In this document: positions 17,812-26,643 of the stretch, in pieces | Layout: each line of letters begins with the position of its first letter | Numbering within the stretch: position 1 is the first letter of the stretch | DNA from: Geothrix sp. 21YS21S-2 | GTDB lineage: Bacteria; Acidobacteriota; Holophagae; Holophagales; Holophagaceae | Assembly: GCF_030846775.1 (NCBI RefSeq) | Contig: NZ_CP132910.1 | Coordinates: 1-64,000, forward strand | Direction of reading: 5' to 3' | DNA length: 64,000 nucleotides | Notes under the pieces: model-generated | The model's input: only the letters and a program-made list of their open reading frames with translations | The model's database searches: none | Told to the model about the DNA's origin: nothing | Translations under genes and position numbers: made by a program

Positions 17812-18966
17812 CTACCGGGCCAGGGCGAGGATCTCCAGGACCTTCTCGCTGGTGATGTCCTTCCGTTCGCCCATGGGCAGGGCCTTGCGGGCCTGGAGGC
17901 GGTCGACGATCTCCCCGAATCGCTCCTCCCCCACCGCATAGGCGTTCAGGTGGGTGGGATTGCCCATGGCCTCGAAGAAGGTCCGGGTGGCGATGATGCC
18001 CTTTTCCAGCCGGACGGCCTCGTTGCCGTCGTGGAAGTCCCACACCCGGGTGGCGTACTGGACGAGCTTCTCCCGCTTGACCGTCCGCTGGACCCACAGG
18101 AGGTTCGGAAGGACGATGGCCAGGGTCTGGGCGTGATCCAGGCCGTGGAAGGCGGTGAGCTCGTGCCCGATGGTGTGGGTGGCCCAGTCCTGGGGCACCC
18201 CGGAGCCGATGAGGCCGTTGAGGGCGAGCGTGGCGCACCACATGACGTTGGACCGGGCCGCGTAGTCCGTGGGGTCGGCCAGGGTCCGGGGCCCCTCCTC
18301 GATGAGGGTGCGCAGGATGGCCTCGGCGAAACGGTCCTGGAGGGGCGCGTCGGCCGGGTAGGTGAGGTACTGCTCCACGGTGTGCACGAAGGCGTCCACC
18401 ACCCCGTTGGCGATCTGGCGCGGGGAGAGGGTGAAGGTGGTCTCGGGGTCCAGGATGGAGAACTTCGGGAAGAGCAGGGGCGAGGAGAAGGCGATCTTGT
18501 CCCGGGTGGCGGCCCGGGTCACCACGGCGAAGCAGTTGGACTCGGTGCCGGTTGCGGGGAGGGTGAGGACGGTCCCCAGGGGCAGGGTGGCGCGGGGGGC
18601 CATGTGGCGGCTCACGATGTCCCACTCATTGCCCTGCCAGGGCACGGCGGCGGCCATGAACTTGGTGCCGTCGATGACGGAACCGCCGCCCACGGCCAGC
18701 AGGAAGTCCACCTTCTCCGCCCGGGCCAGCTCCACGCCCTTCATGAGGTATTCGAAGGTGGGGTTGGGCTCGATGCCGCCGAATTCAAGCAGTTCGAAGC
18801 CCTCCAGGGCCTTGCGGACCTGGTCGTAGACGCCGTTGGCCTTGATGCTGCCGCCCCCGTAGGTCATGAGGACGCGGGCGCCGTGGGGCACCTCGCGGCG
18901 CAACGAGCCGATCTGGCCGGCTCCGAAGAGGATGCGGGTGGGGTTGTGGAAGGTGAAGTTCTGCAT
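17812..18966 (-). CDS. yqhD: Iron-containing NADPH-dependent alcohol/aldehyde dehydrogenase, YqhD type
   Basis: The 384-residue protein follows E. coli YqhD along its whole length, which reduces short-chain and toxic aldehydes with NADPH. Shared blocks are NFTFHNPTRILFGAGQIGSL, the nucleotide-binding MTYGGGSIKANGV, FGGIEPNPTFEYLM, LLAVGGGSVIDGTKF and LTLPATGTESN. Metal ligands are the Asp and His of NGVVDAFVHTVEQY and the two His of GHELTAFHGLDHAQ. GAGG lies five bases before the ATG. It follows polA in the same direction with a 26-base gap, so they may be co-transcribed. A metabolic link with polA is not obvious. The substrate is inferred from the family. Confidence 0.93.
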   Translation of the reverse strand: MQNFTFHNPTRILFGAGQIGSLRREVPHGARVLMTYGGGSIKANGVYDQVRKALEGFELLEFGGIEPNPTFEYLMKGVELARAEKVDFLLAVGGGSVIDGTKFMAAAVPWQGNEWDIVSRHMAPRATLPLGTVLTLPATGTESNCFAVVTRAATRDKIAFSSPLLFPKFSILDPETTFTLSPRQIANGVVDAFVHTVEQYLTYPADAPLQDRFAEAILRTLIEEGPRTLADPTDYAARSNVMWCATLALNGLIGSGVPQDWATHTIGHELTAFHGLDHAQTLAIVLPNLLWVQRTVKREKLVQYATRVWDFHDGNEAVRLEKGIIATRTFFEAMGNPTHLNAYAVGEERFGEIVDRLQARKALPMGERKDITSEKVLEILALAR

Positions 18967-18992
18967 GGTGCCTCGCGAATGGGTTCAACGGT

Positions 18993-21797
18993 TCACTTGC
19001 ACTCCAGCCAGCTGTTTCCGCGCCGGACTTCGGCCGCGAGCTTCACGCCCAGGGGGCCCAGGTCGTCGGCGCCCTCCATCGCGTCCTTGAGCAGGGCGGA
19101 GACGGCATCGGCTTCGGCAGGGGGCGCCTCCACCAGGAGCTCGTCGTGCACCTGCAGCAGGAGCCGCGACTCCAGGCCCCCGGCTTCCAGGGACCGGTGC
19201 AGGCGCACCATGGCCCGGCGCATGAGGTCGGCGGCGGTGCCCTGCACCACGGTGTTCACCGCCTCCCGCAGGGCCTGGGCCTTGAGGCCCTGGTTGGGGG
19301 ACTGCAGGTCGGGGATGCGCCGGACGCGGCCCCAAAGGGTGCGCACCAGGCCCTCCTCCACGGCCCTGGCCTTGGTGGCCTCGATCCATTCGGCGACCTT
19401 GGGCATGCGCTCGAAGTAGCGCTCGATGAAGGCCTTGGCCTCCTTGAAGCTGATGCCCAGGCTCGCCGACAGGGCATAGGCGCCCTGGCCGTAGAGCAGG
19501 CCGAAGTTCACGGCCTTGGCGGCGCTGCGCTGCCCGGAGGTGACGGCCTCCATGTCGACCCCCATCACTTCCGAGGCCGTGCGGCGGTGGATGTCCTCGC
19601 CCCGGGAGAAGGCCCCCAGGAGCACGGGGTCCCCGGCCAGGGCCGCCACCACCCGCAGTTCGATCTGGCTGTAGTCGGCGTCCAGGAAGACCCAGCCCTT
19701 CCTGGGCACGAAGGCGCCGCGGATGGCCCGGCCCTCCTCGGTGCGCACGGGGATGTTCTGGAGGTTGGGGTCGGAGGAGGCCAGGCGCCCCGTGGCCACC
19801 GCGGCCTGGTGGAGCCGGGTGTGGAGGCGGCCCGTGACCGGGCTCACCATCAGCGGCAGGGCCTCCACGTAGGTGGAGAGGAGCTTCTGGGTCTGGCGGT
19901 GGCGCAGCAGCACCCGGGCGATCTCCCCGTCCTCCCGCAGGGCCAGTTCGGTCAGCACGTCCTCGTCCGTGGCCGGGGCCTTGGTCTTGTCGGTGCGCTT
20001 GAGCACCGGCAGGTTCAGCTTCTCGTAGAGGATCTTCCCCAGCTGCGTCGGGCTGTTGAGGTTGAAGGCCTCGCCGGCGAGCTCGAAGGCGCGGTCCGCG
20101 GCCGCGTCCCGGTCCACGCGCATGGCCTTGGCCAGGTGTTCGAGGACCCCGACGTCCAGGCGCACCCCGTCAAGCTCCAGGTCCGCCAGGGCCTCCACCA
20201 GGGGCAGGTCCACCTGTTCGTAGAGCCTCAGGATGTCGGGGGTCAGGAGCGGCTTGAGCTTGCGGCAGAGCTGCAGGGCCAGGTCGGCGTCCTCGGCGGC
20301 GTACTGCACCGCCTGGCCGAAGTCGGCCTCGTCGAAGCGCTTCTGGGCCTTGCCCTTGCCCACCACCGCCTCGAAGGGGATGGGGCGCAGGTCCAGGTGG
20401 CGGGAGGAGAGGTCGTCCAGGTTGTGGCGCAGGCGGGAGTCCACCAGGAAGCTGAGCACCATGCTGTCGTCGGCCAGCCCCCGCACCGGCATGCCATGGC
20501 GCTTGAGCACCTGCAGGTCGTACTTCAGGTTCTGGCCGGCCTTGCCCACCGACACGTCCAGGAAGAGGGGCCCCAGCACCTCCAGGGCCTCCTCGAAGGG
20601 GATGTTGCGGGGGTCCAGGTAGGGGGCCAGTTCACGGAAGAAGGCGCCGGGCTCGCCCCGCAGGTCCAGCAGGCCCTCCGGGAGGCCCGAGTCCGGCAGG
20701 AGCCCCGGCAGGGACCCGGCGGTGTCCTCGGAGCCGGGCTTGAGGTGCGCCAGGGGCACGTAGAGGCCGTCATTGGGCTTCCAGGCGAGGCTCAGGCCCA
20801 CGATGTGGCCCCGCGTGGGGTCGATGGAGGTGGTCTCGGTGTCCAGCCCGAAGGTGCCGGCCTCCCGGCACCGGGCCACGGCCTCCACCAGGTCGGCCTT
20901 CGTGGCCGCGGCGCGGTAGGCGCGGGCCGCCGACGGCGCGCTGGCGCTGCCCACCTCCGTGAACTCCTTGGTGAGCTGCTCGAAGCCCAGGGCCTTGAAG
21001 GCGGCCCGGGCCTGGGCCTGGTCCACGCCCTTGTAGGCGAGGTCCTCCAGGGTCACCGGCAGGACGAGGTCCGTGACCACCGTCACCAGGCGGCGCACCA
21101 GCTCCAGGCGGGGCAGGGCGGCCTCCAGGCCCTCCCGGTGGGCCTTGCGCTTGAGTTCGGCGCGGTGCTCCACGATGGCGTCCAGGTTCCCGTACTGCTC
21201 CACGAGGTCCCGGGCGCCCTTCTCGCCGATGCCCTCCACGCCCTTGACGTTGTCGCTCGCGTCGCCCATGAGGGTGAGCACGTCCACCACCTGCTCGGGC
21301 CACACGCCGAAGCGCTCCTTCACCCCGGCGCGGTCGATCCACACCTCGCCGTCGCGGTTGTTGAGGACCTGGATGCAGCCCGCGTCGTCCACCAGCTGCA
21401 GGAGGTCCTTGTCCGGGCTCACGATCACCGACGGAAGCCCCGCCGCGCAGGCCTGGCGGGCCAGCGTGCCCATGACGTCGTCGGCCTCGAAGCCCGAAAG
21501 CTCCACGATGGGAATGTTCAGGGCCTTGATGAGGTCCCGGATGAGCGGCACCTGGGGCCGCAGGTCCTCGGGCATCTCGGCCCGGTTGGCCTTGTATTCC
21601 GGGTAGATGTCGTGGCGGAAGGTGGGCTCGGGCCGGTCGAAGACGGCGGCGATGTGGGTGGGCTTGTGCTGGGCCACCAGCGCCAGGAGCATGCGGGCCA
21701 TGGTCAGGGCCGCGCCGTTCTTCATGCGGAGGTTGCCGTAGTACGCACGGAAGATCAGGGCGAAGGCGTCGATCAGGTAGAGGCGGTCTTCGGACAT
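18993..21797 (-). CDS. polA: DNA polymerase I
   Basis: The enzyme processes Okazaki fragments and fills repair gaps. It has 934 residues from the ATG at 21797; the frame continues further upstream but would run through the SDR gene. The N-terminal 5' nuclease begins YLIDAFALIFRAYYGN and includes GYEADDVMGTL-like FEADDVMGTLA and SPDKDLLQLV. The 3'-5' proofreading domain carries DTETTSIDP near 319, so the exonuclease acidic residues appear to be retained. The polymerase domain has DADYSQIELRV near 705, the O-helix RSAAKAVNFGLLYGQGAYALS and VHDELLVEAP near 884. All three activities are predicted. No clear ribosome-binding site is visible upstream of the start. Confidence 0.97.
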   Translation of the reverse strand: MSEDRLYLIDAFALIFRAYYGNLRMKNGAALTMARMLLALVAQHKPTHIAAVFDRPEPTFRHDIYPEYKANRAEMPEDLRPQVPLIRDLIKALNIPIVELSGFEADDVMGTLARQACAAGLPSVIVSPDKDLLQLVDDAGCIQVLNNRDGEVWIDRAGVKERFGVWPEQVVDVLTLMGDASDNVKGVEGIGEKGARDLVEQYGNLDAIVEHRAELKRKAHREGLEAALPRLELVRRLVTVVTDLVLPVTLEDLAYKGVDQAQARAAFKALGFEQLTKEFTEVGSASAPSAARAYRAAATKADLVEAVARCREAGTFGLDTETTSIDPTRGHIVGLSLAWKPNDGLYVPLAHLKPGSEDTAGSLPGLLPDSGLPEGLLDLRGEPGAFFRELAPYLDPRNIPFEEALEVLGPLFLDVSVGKAGQNLKYDLQVLKRHGMPVRGLADDSMVLSFLVDSRLRHNLDDLSSRHLDLRPIPFEAVVGKGKAQKRFDEADFGQAVQYAAEDADLALQLCRKLKPLLTPDILRLYEQVDLPLVEALADLELDGVRLDVGVLEHLAKAMRVDRDAAADRAFELAGEAFNLNSPTQLGKILYEKLNLPVLKRTDKTKAPATDEDVLTELALREDGEIARVLLRHRQTQKLLSTYVEALPLMVSPVTGRLHTRLHQAAVATGRLASSDPNLQNIPVRTEEGRAIRGAFVPRKGWVFLDADYSQIELRVVAALAGDPVLLGAFSRGEDIHRRTASEVMGVDMEAVTSGQRSAAKAVNFGLLYGQGAYALSASLGISFKEAKAFIERYFERMPKVAEWIEATKARAVEEGLVRTLWGRVRRIPDLQSPNQGLKAQALREAVNTVVQGTAADLMRRAMVRLHRSLEAGGLESRLLLQVHDELLVEAPPAEADAVSALLKDAMEGADDLGPLGVKLAAEVRRGNSWLECK

Positions 21798-21841
21798 GGG
21801 GATAGTTTGGTCGCGCGGCCCCGGCCTGTCACCTGGATTGG

Positions 21842-22675
21842 TCAGGAAAGGCCGAAGGCCTTGCGCACCGCCCAGTCCCAGGCGGTGCCGGGCAGGAGCG
21901 CCTTGCCCAGGGTCGCCCAGAAGGCGTCCCTGCCGATGAGGATCCGGCGGGGCGGATCCGCCCGCTCCATGGCCGAGACGATGCGGGCCGCGCAGGCCTG
22001 GGCGCTGAGGCCGTGGCTGGCGGCGTGGGTGCGCTGGCGGTCCAGGTAGGCCTCCATGGCGGGCGCGAAGGGCGTCCCCTTGATCCTCGCGGGCAGGTCG
22101 CCCATGGCCCAGGCGAGGGTCTCCCGGAACCCGGACCGCACCGCCCCCGGTTCGACCAGGATCACCCGGACCGCCGGGGCCACCTCCAGCCTGAGGGTCT
22201 CGGCCAGGGCCACCACCGCGTGCTTGGAGGCGCTGTAGGCCCCCGCCATGGGCACGCTCATGCGGCCCAGGATGGAGGCCACGTGGACGATGCGGCCCTC
22301 CCCGGGGTCCGCGGCGGCCCGGATCAGGGGCAGGAAGGCGCACGTGGCCGCGTGCAGGCCCACCACATTGGTCTCGAACTGGGCCCGCATCTCATCCGCC
22401 CGAAGCAGCTCCAGGGGCCCCATCTGCCCGTAGCCGGCATTGTTGATGAGGGCCGTGAGCCGCAGGGGCCTGCAGGCCTCCGCCGCCGAGGCGAGGCTGG
22501 CGGCGTCGGTGATGTCCAGGGGCAGGCGCAGCAGGTCCTCCCCGTCCGGGAGGTCCGCCAGGCTTTCCAGGCGCCGGGCCGTGGCCACCACGCTCCAGCC
22601 GGTCCGCCGGCAGGCCTCCACCAGCGCCCGGCCGATGCCGGTGGAACAACCCGTGATCAGCACCCAGCGCCGCAT
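21842..22675 (-). CDS. Short-chain dehydrogenase/reductase (SDR)
   Basis: The 277-residue classical SDR has the cofactor motif TGCSTGIG near residue 8, NNAG, and the catalytic YSASK with an upstream Ser (HVASILGRMSVPMAGAYSASK). An Arg pair after the second strand (TARRLESL) suggests NADP preference. Substrate cannot be read from sequence. The overall pattern (GCSTGIGRAL, PGAVRSGF, long C-terminal tail) is common among oxidoreductases annotated as acting on lipids or steroids. GGAGG precedes the ATG by about 4 bases. It stands 44 bases upstream of polA and is probably the first gene of an SDR-polA-yqhD run. Confidence 0.88.
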   Translation of the reverse strand: MRRWVLITGCSTGIGRALVEACRRTGWSVVATARRLESLADLPDGEDLLRLPLDITDAASLASAAEACRPLRLTALINNAGYGQMGPLELLRADEMRAQFETNVVGLHAATCAFLPLIRAAADPGEGRIVHVASILGRMSVPMAGAYSASKHAVVALAETLRLEVAPAVRVILVEPGAVRSGFRETLAWAMGDLPARIKGTPFAPAMEAYLDRQRTHAASHGLSAQACAARIVSAMERADPPRRILIGRDAFWATLGKALLPGTAWDWAVRKAFGLS

Positions 22676-22799
22676 GCGTCCTCCAAGGAGATGCGGCCAG
22701 GGTAGCGTGGATTTGCGGACGGGTTCCGCATGAACCCGGTGCGGGACCCCTGGCGAGGCCCCCCGGGAGGACCTAGAATGGCTTCGTTCTGGAGGGCGG

Positions 22800-23540
22800 A
22801 TGGGTTTTGCGTCACTTATTTATGGATTATTCTGTTATTTGGTATTTTTGGGTTCTTTTTTTTATCTCATGGCCTTCGTTGGGGACTTCGGCGTTCCAAG
22901 ATCCGTCTCGGTAGGCCCTGCGGGCCCTTGGTGGCAGGCCCTGGCCGTGGACTTCGCCCTGGTGGCGGTCTTCGGCTGCCAGCACAGCCTCATGGCCCGC
23001 CCGGGCTTCAAGCGGGCCTGGCTGCGGCTCGTGCCGCCCCACCTGGAGCGGAGCACCTACGTTCTTCTCTCCAGCGCCGCCCTGGCGCTGCTTTTCTGGC
23101 TGTGGCGGCCCCTGCCCGCGGAGGTCTGGCACCTGCGGCAGCCTGTCCTTCGCCTGGCGGTCCAGGCGGGATTCGGCGCCGGAGCCGCCCTCGTGGTGAC
23201 GAGCACCTTCCTGATCAGCCACGGCGACCTCTTCGGGCTGCGCCAGGTCTGGGCGCGGTTCCGGGGGGTCCCCCACCAGGAGGCGGCCTTCCGCCTCACG
23301 GCCTTCTATGCCCGGGTCCGCCATCCCCTGATGCTCGGCTTCCTGGCGACCTTCTGGGCCACCCCCCGCATGACCGTGGGCCACCTGGTCTTCGCCTGGG
23401 CCATGACCGTCTACATCCTCGTGGGCACGGCCCTGGAGGAGAAGGACCTCCTCCGGTCCCTGGGGTCCCGTTACGCGGCCTACAGGCGCGAAGTGCCCCG
23501 ATTCTTTCCGGTGCCCTGGCGCCGGGCGGGGAAGGAATGA
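22800..23540 (+). CDS. mddA: MddA-like methanethiol S-methyltransferase (NnrU/ICMT-type membrane protein)
   Basis: The 246-residue membrane protein closely matches the MddA pattern. It has five or six hydrophobic helices, an early LVFLGSFFYLMAFVGDFGVPRSV, AVFGCQHSLMARPGFKRAW, and PHLERSTYVLLSSAALALLFWLWRPLPAEVW. The C-terminal methyltransferase end holds FYARVRHPLMLGFLATFWATPRMTVGH and ALEEKDLLRSLGSRYAAYRREVPRFFP. MddA methylates methanethiol with S-adenosylmethionine to dimethyl sulfide. NnrU-family relatives share the fold, so the substrate is inferred. GGAGGGCGG abuts the ATG. The 5' 60 bases are unusually AT-rich for this window. The gene diverges from the SDR gene. Confidence 0.75.
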   Translation: MGFASLIYGLFCYLVFLGSFFYLMAFVGDFGVPRSVSVGPAGPWWQALAVDFALVAVFGCQHSLMARPGFKRAWLRLVPPHLERSTYVLLSSAALALLFWLWRPLPAEVWHLRQPVLRLAVQAGFGAGAALVVTSTFLISHGDLFGLRQVWARFRGVPHQEAAFRLTAFYARVRHPLMLGFLATFWATPRMTVGHLVFAWAMTVYILVGTALEEKDLLRSLGSRYAAYRREVPRFFPVPWRRAGKE

Positions 23541-23574
23541 ACCGAACAACATAGGGTATGATTTTCTTCCTCTG

Positions 23575-23704
23575 CGATCCTCGGTTCCTTGGCGATAAGC
23601 ACTTTTTATGAGCGGCCGAACCGTTTGTTCATTGCCCAATCGTTGAGGCAAATTCAGCAAAAAACCTATCGCCGAGCCGCCGAGGAACCGAGGATCGCCG
23701 AGAA
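23575..23704. repeat. Imperfect long palindrome of the AAAGGCA-type repeat family
   Basis: The left arm 23575-23597 is complementary to parts of 23667-23697, with an 8-base insertion in the right arm. The arms contain CGATCCTCGGTTCC and GGAACCGAGGATCG. AAAGGCA follows at 23703. Apart from this element, bases 23541-23749 hold nothing I can recognise. Two related elements occur at 31745 and 38632. Confidence 0.75.
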
Positions 23705-23749
23705 AGGCAATTAATAGACGGCTGCCCACCCTCGACGGGCCAAAACCTA

Positions 23750-24325
23750 TCAGCGAAGGGTCAGAAAAGCGGCCATGCAGAGCACCCACCCCGCCAACCC
23801 TGCCAACTGGGCCTTGCGGCCCTTGAGCGCCTTCACATGGTGCAGGTGCAGGGCCACGGCGAGGATGAGCCAGGAGGTCAGGAGCCACGGCGCCGGCGCG
23901 GCTTTGCGCAGGGCGGGGACCGCCAGCACGGCGCCGCAGGCCAGGAAGAGGATGCGCGTGCCCTGGAGGGTGAGGCGCTCCCAGGCCGGAGGCGGAGCCT
24001 TGTCCTTCTTCGGCCTCAGGAGCGGCTTGATCCAGAACATCCAGGGGATGCCCACGGCCAGGCAGGCCAGGCCCGGAACCACCGCCCAGCGGGGGCCGGC
24101 GAGGCCCGCCAGCAGCAGCGCGGGGCCGAGGTGGGTCAGGAGGAAGCCCAGGCGGGCCCGGTCGTAGGGGCGGCGCCTCCACGCGATGAAGAGGGTGGAC
24201 GCGAGGAGGACCGTGACGAGGACCTGGAACGGGAATCCGCCCCGGATGCCCCCGGCCCAGAGCGCCGCCAGCAGGGCCAGTTGCACCGCGGCGCTCGTCA
24301 CCGAGGCGAGGAGCCGTTCCAGCAC
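23750..24325 (-). CDS. Uncharacterised membrane protein
   Basis: The protein has 191 residues from a GTG that overlaps the TAG of the upstream gene by one base (TAGTG), showing translational coupling. The frame extends further upstream but only inside the IspH-UbiA gene. Five or so hydrophobic helices are visible (TSAAVQLALLAALWAGG, QVLVTVLLASTLFIAW, LGFLLTHLGPALLLAGLAG, WAVVPGLACLAVGIPWMFW, ILFLACGAVLAVPAL, LAGLAGWVLCMAAFLTLR). Basic loops lie between them. I do not recognise the family. Coupling to the fusion gene suggests a role with its UbiA-like half or in isoprenoid/quinone handling, but this is only positional. Confidence 0.65.
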   Translation of the reverse strand: MLERLLASVTSAAVQLALLAALWAGGIRGGFPFQVLVTVLLASTLFIAWRRRPYDRARLGFLLTHLGPALLLAGLAGPRWAVVPGLACLAVGIPWMFWIKPLLRPKKDKAPPPAWERLTLQGTRILFLACGAVLAVPALRKAAPAPWLLTSWLILAVALHLHHVKALKGRKAQLAGLAGWVLCMAAFLTLR

Positions 24326-26043
24326 TAGAACAACGCCAGGAGGCCGGCCATGTAGAAGCTCAGCTCCACCCAGGGTTCGAACCGGGGCTTGCCCGCGGAG
24401 AACCGCTCCTGGAAGAGCCACAGGTGGACCACCGGGTAGGCCAGGCACACCAGGATGATCCCCGCCTGGATCCAGCCGTGGCGGGACGGGACGCTCATGG
24501 TGGCGGCGAGGACGGCGACGCCGGCCAGGGCCAGGGCGGCCAGGAGGAGGATCTTGGTGGTGCGGCGGCCGAAGACGATGGGCAGGGTCTCCTTGCCCAG
24601 GATCTGATCGTTCTGCATGTCCTTGAGATTGAACAGGGTGGTGCGGGCGAAGCCCAGGACGGCCACCAGGAGGATGCCGGCCCAGACCCGGGGGCCCCAG
24701 GCCAGGCCATGGTGCCAGAGCGGCAGCGCCAGCGCCACCACGGCCAGGGCGGCGGGGACGAGGATGTCCTTGGAGCCGGGGATGGCCTGGATGCTCACGG
24801 TCATGTCACCCAGCTGGAGCTTGCGCTTGTAGACCATGCCGAACACCGAGGCCGCGGCCACCACCAGCAGGGAACCCAGGCCCAGGGTGGCCGCCAGCAC
24901 CAGGGCCACCGTCAGGGCCGCCAGGGCCGTGCCCACCATGAGGGTGCGGTTCCGTTCCAGGATGCGGGCCCGGGCCGGGCCCTTGGAGCCCAGGCCCAGG
25001 GGGTTGAGGTACGGGGCCAGCAGGAACATGGTCAGCACGTAGAGGGCGGTGATGGCGGCGTACTTCCAGGAGGGGGGCAGGCCGGTCCAGGCGTGGACGC
25101 CCAGGGTCAGGGCGGCCGCGCCCACGGCGAGCTTCATGGGGGTGCCGAAGGCCGCGTCGAGGAGCTTGGTATAGCGCTCCGGGCCCTTGCCGTGCTGCTC
25201 GAGGATGTCCACCACCTCCTCCACCAGCCAGGTGGGGGTGGAGGCCCCGGCCATGACGCCCACGGTGGCGATGCCGTCGAAGCGGTCCAGGTCCAGCTCG
25301 GCGGCGGTCTCCACGTACTGCACGGGCTTGCCGTAGTGCACGGCCAGCTCCGCCAGGTGCTTGGTGTTCGAGGAGGCCCTGCCGCCCACGACGATGACGT
25401 AGTCCACGGTGCGGGCGAGGTTGCGCGCCTCCTCCTGGCGGGTCCAGGTGTCCTCGCAGATGGTGTTCTCCGCGATGCACTCCTTGGAGCGCCCGCGGAT
25501 GTATTCGGAGATCTCCTGGAAGTCCTTGGTGGTGAACGTGGTCTGGGCCACCACCAGGACCTTCTCCAGCACCTCGTCCGGGAGGGCCCGGGCCTCGTCC
25601 ATGTTCGCCACGATGGCGCTGCCGCTGTCGGCGAAACTCTGATGGGCCACGCTCTCGGCATGGCCGTGGGTGCCCAGGATGACGGTGAAGTAGCCCTTGG
25701 GGCTCCACTTCTTGATCTTGCTGTGCACCTTGGCCACTTCGGGGCAGGTGGCGTTGACGATGGTGAGCTCCCCCCGCTGCTGGCGCTCCTTGAGGCCACG
25801 CAGGGACTGAATGGGGATGCCGTGGGCGCGGATGACCACGGTGCCCGAGGCCACCTCCTCCGGGGCCGCGGCCACGGACACCCCCCGGCGGCCGATGAGC
25901 TCCAGGGCCTGGGGATTGTGGATGAGGGGGCCGAGGGTCTGGACGGGGCCCGAGCTGCTGCGGGTGGAGGCCTCCAGCACCGCATCCATGGCCCTGCGCA
26001 CGCCCCAGCAGAACCCCGCCGTCTTGGCCACGATCACCTTCAT
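24325..26043 (-). CDS. ispH: IspH (HMBPP reductase) fused to a UbiA-type prenyltransferase domain
   Basis: The protein has 572 residues from the ATG at 26043, chosen for GGAG and AGGG upstream; an ATG eight codons earlier lacks them. Residues 1-290 are IspH, the last enzyme of the MEP isoprenoid pathway, with all three cluster cysteines: Cys12 (AGFCWGV), Cys100 (NATCPEV) and Cys196 (NTICEDT). Residues 310-572 form eight or nine membrane helices like UbiA. The second Asp-rich motif is intact (KDMQNDQILGKETLP). The first is replaced by LNPLGLGSKGPARARILERNRTLM, with none of the usual aspartates. The fusion puts a soluble iron-sulfur reductase on the membrane beside a putative prenyl transferase. 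The UbiA half may be altered in activity. Confidence 0.9.
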   Translation of the reverse strand: MKVIVAKTAGFCWGVRRAMDAVLEASTRSSSGPVQTLGPLIHNPQALELIGRRGVSVAAAPEEVASGTVVIRAHGIPIQSLRGLKERQQRGELTIVNATCPEVAKVHSKIKKWSPKGYFTVILGTHGHAESVAHQSFADSGSAIVANMDEARALPDEVLEKVLVVAQTTFTTKDFQEISEYIRGRSKECIAENTICEDTWTRQEEARNLARTVDYVIVVGGRASSNTKHLAELAVHYGKPVQYVETAAELDLDRFDGIATVGVMAGASTPTWLVEEVVDILEQHGKGPERYTKLLDAAFGTPMKLAVGAAALTLGVHAWTGLPPSWKYAAITALYVLTMFLLAPYLNPLGLGSKGPARARILERNRTLMVGTALAALTVALVLAATLGLGSLLVVAAASVFGMVYKRKLQLGDMTVSIQAIPGSKDILVPAALAVVALALPLWHHGLAWGPRVWAGILLVAVLGFARTTLFNLKDMQNDQILGKETLPIVFGRRTTKILLLAALALAGVAVLAATMSVPSRHGWIQAGIILVCLAYPVVHLWLFQERFSAGKPRFEPWVELSFYMAGLLALF

Positions 26044-26189
26044 CTGCCCTGCTCCAATCCAGACCAATCCGGTCAGGGTTCCAGTCTACCGTTCCCCGCC
26101 TCCGCCGGGCAGGTGTTATTTCCTGGCATTTCTCCGGGTTTTCCAATTAACTTGAAGCAAGGGTTCCCGATGCCCAAGGATATTTGTAC

Positions 26190-26639
26190 ATGACCGCTGC
26201 TCCCCTGCTTCCCGTCTCCCTCACCTGCAACACGGATCTGAGGTTCATCGACCTGATTCAGGTGGTGGGCTCGGAATTGCTCAAACATATGAATTTCTCG
26301 CACGAGGATGGGGAACGCGTCTGGCTGGCCATCCAGGAGGGCATCGGCAACGCCATGCGCCACGGGAACAAGCTGGACAAGCGCAAGAACATCGAGGTCA
26401 CCTTCACCCCCCAGGCCAACCGGCTGGAGATCCGCATCCGCGACACCGGAAAGGGGGTGGACCTGGCGGCCCTGCCCAACCCCAACCTGCCCGAGAACCT
26501 CCTGAAGCCCTGCGGCCGGGGGGTGTTCTTCATGAAGCAGGTGATGGACCAGGTGGTGATGGAGACGGATGCCGGCGGCAGCACCCTCCTGCTGGTGAAG
26601 CTACGGCGAACAGCCGATCATGCGGCAGAGGCGAACTGA
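26190..26639 (+). CDS. RsbW-like ATP-binding regulator (anti-sigma factor kinase fold)
   Basis: The 149-residue GHKL ATPase has no dimerisation domain. The N box reads WLAIQEGIGNAMRHGNKLD, the G1 box IRDTGKGVD, and the G2 region GRGVFFMKQVMDQVV. Members such as RsbW and SpoIIAB bind and phosphorylate anti-sigma factor antagonists. ATG 26190 was chosen with AAGGA nine bases upstream; a TTG two codons earlier is in frame. No sigma factor or STAS-domain antagonist is adjacent, so its target must be elsewhere. It is a single gene, converging on the tonB-like gene with 4 bases between stops. Confidence 0.85.
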   Translation: MTAAPLLPVSLTCNTDLRFIDLIQVVGSELLKHMNFSHEDGERVWLAIQEGIGNAMRHGNKLDKRKNIEVTFTPQANRLEIRIRDTGKGVDLAALPNPNLPENLLKPCGRGVFFMKQVMDQVVMETDAGGSTLLLVKLRRTADHAAEAN

Positions 26640-26643
26640 AGGT

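Noticed and set aside
26170-26193. Seven-codon leader peptide before the RsbW-like gene (ATG at 26170)
   Set aside because: Too short to distinguish from chance; no attenuator hairpin follows.
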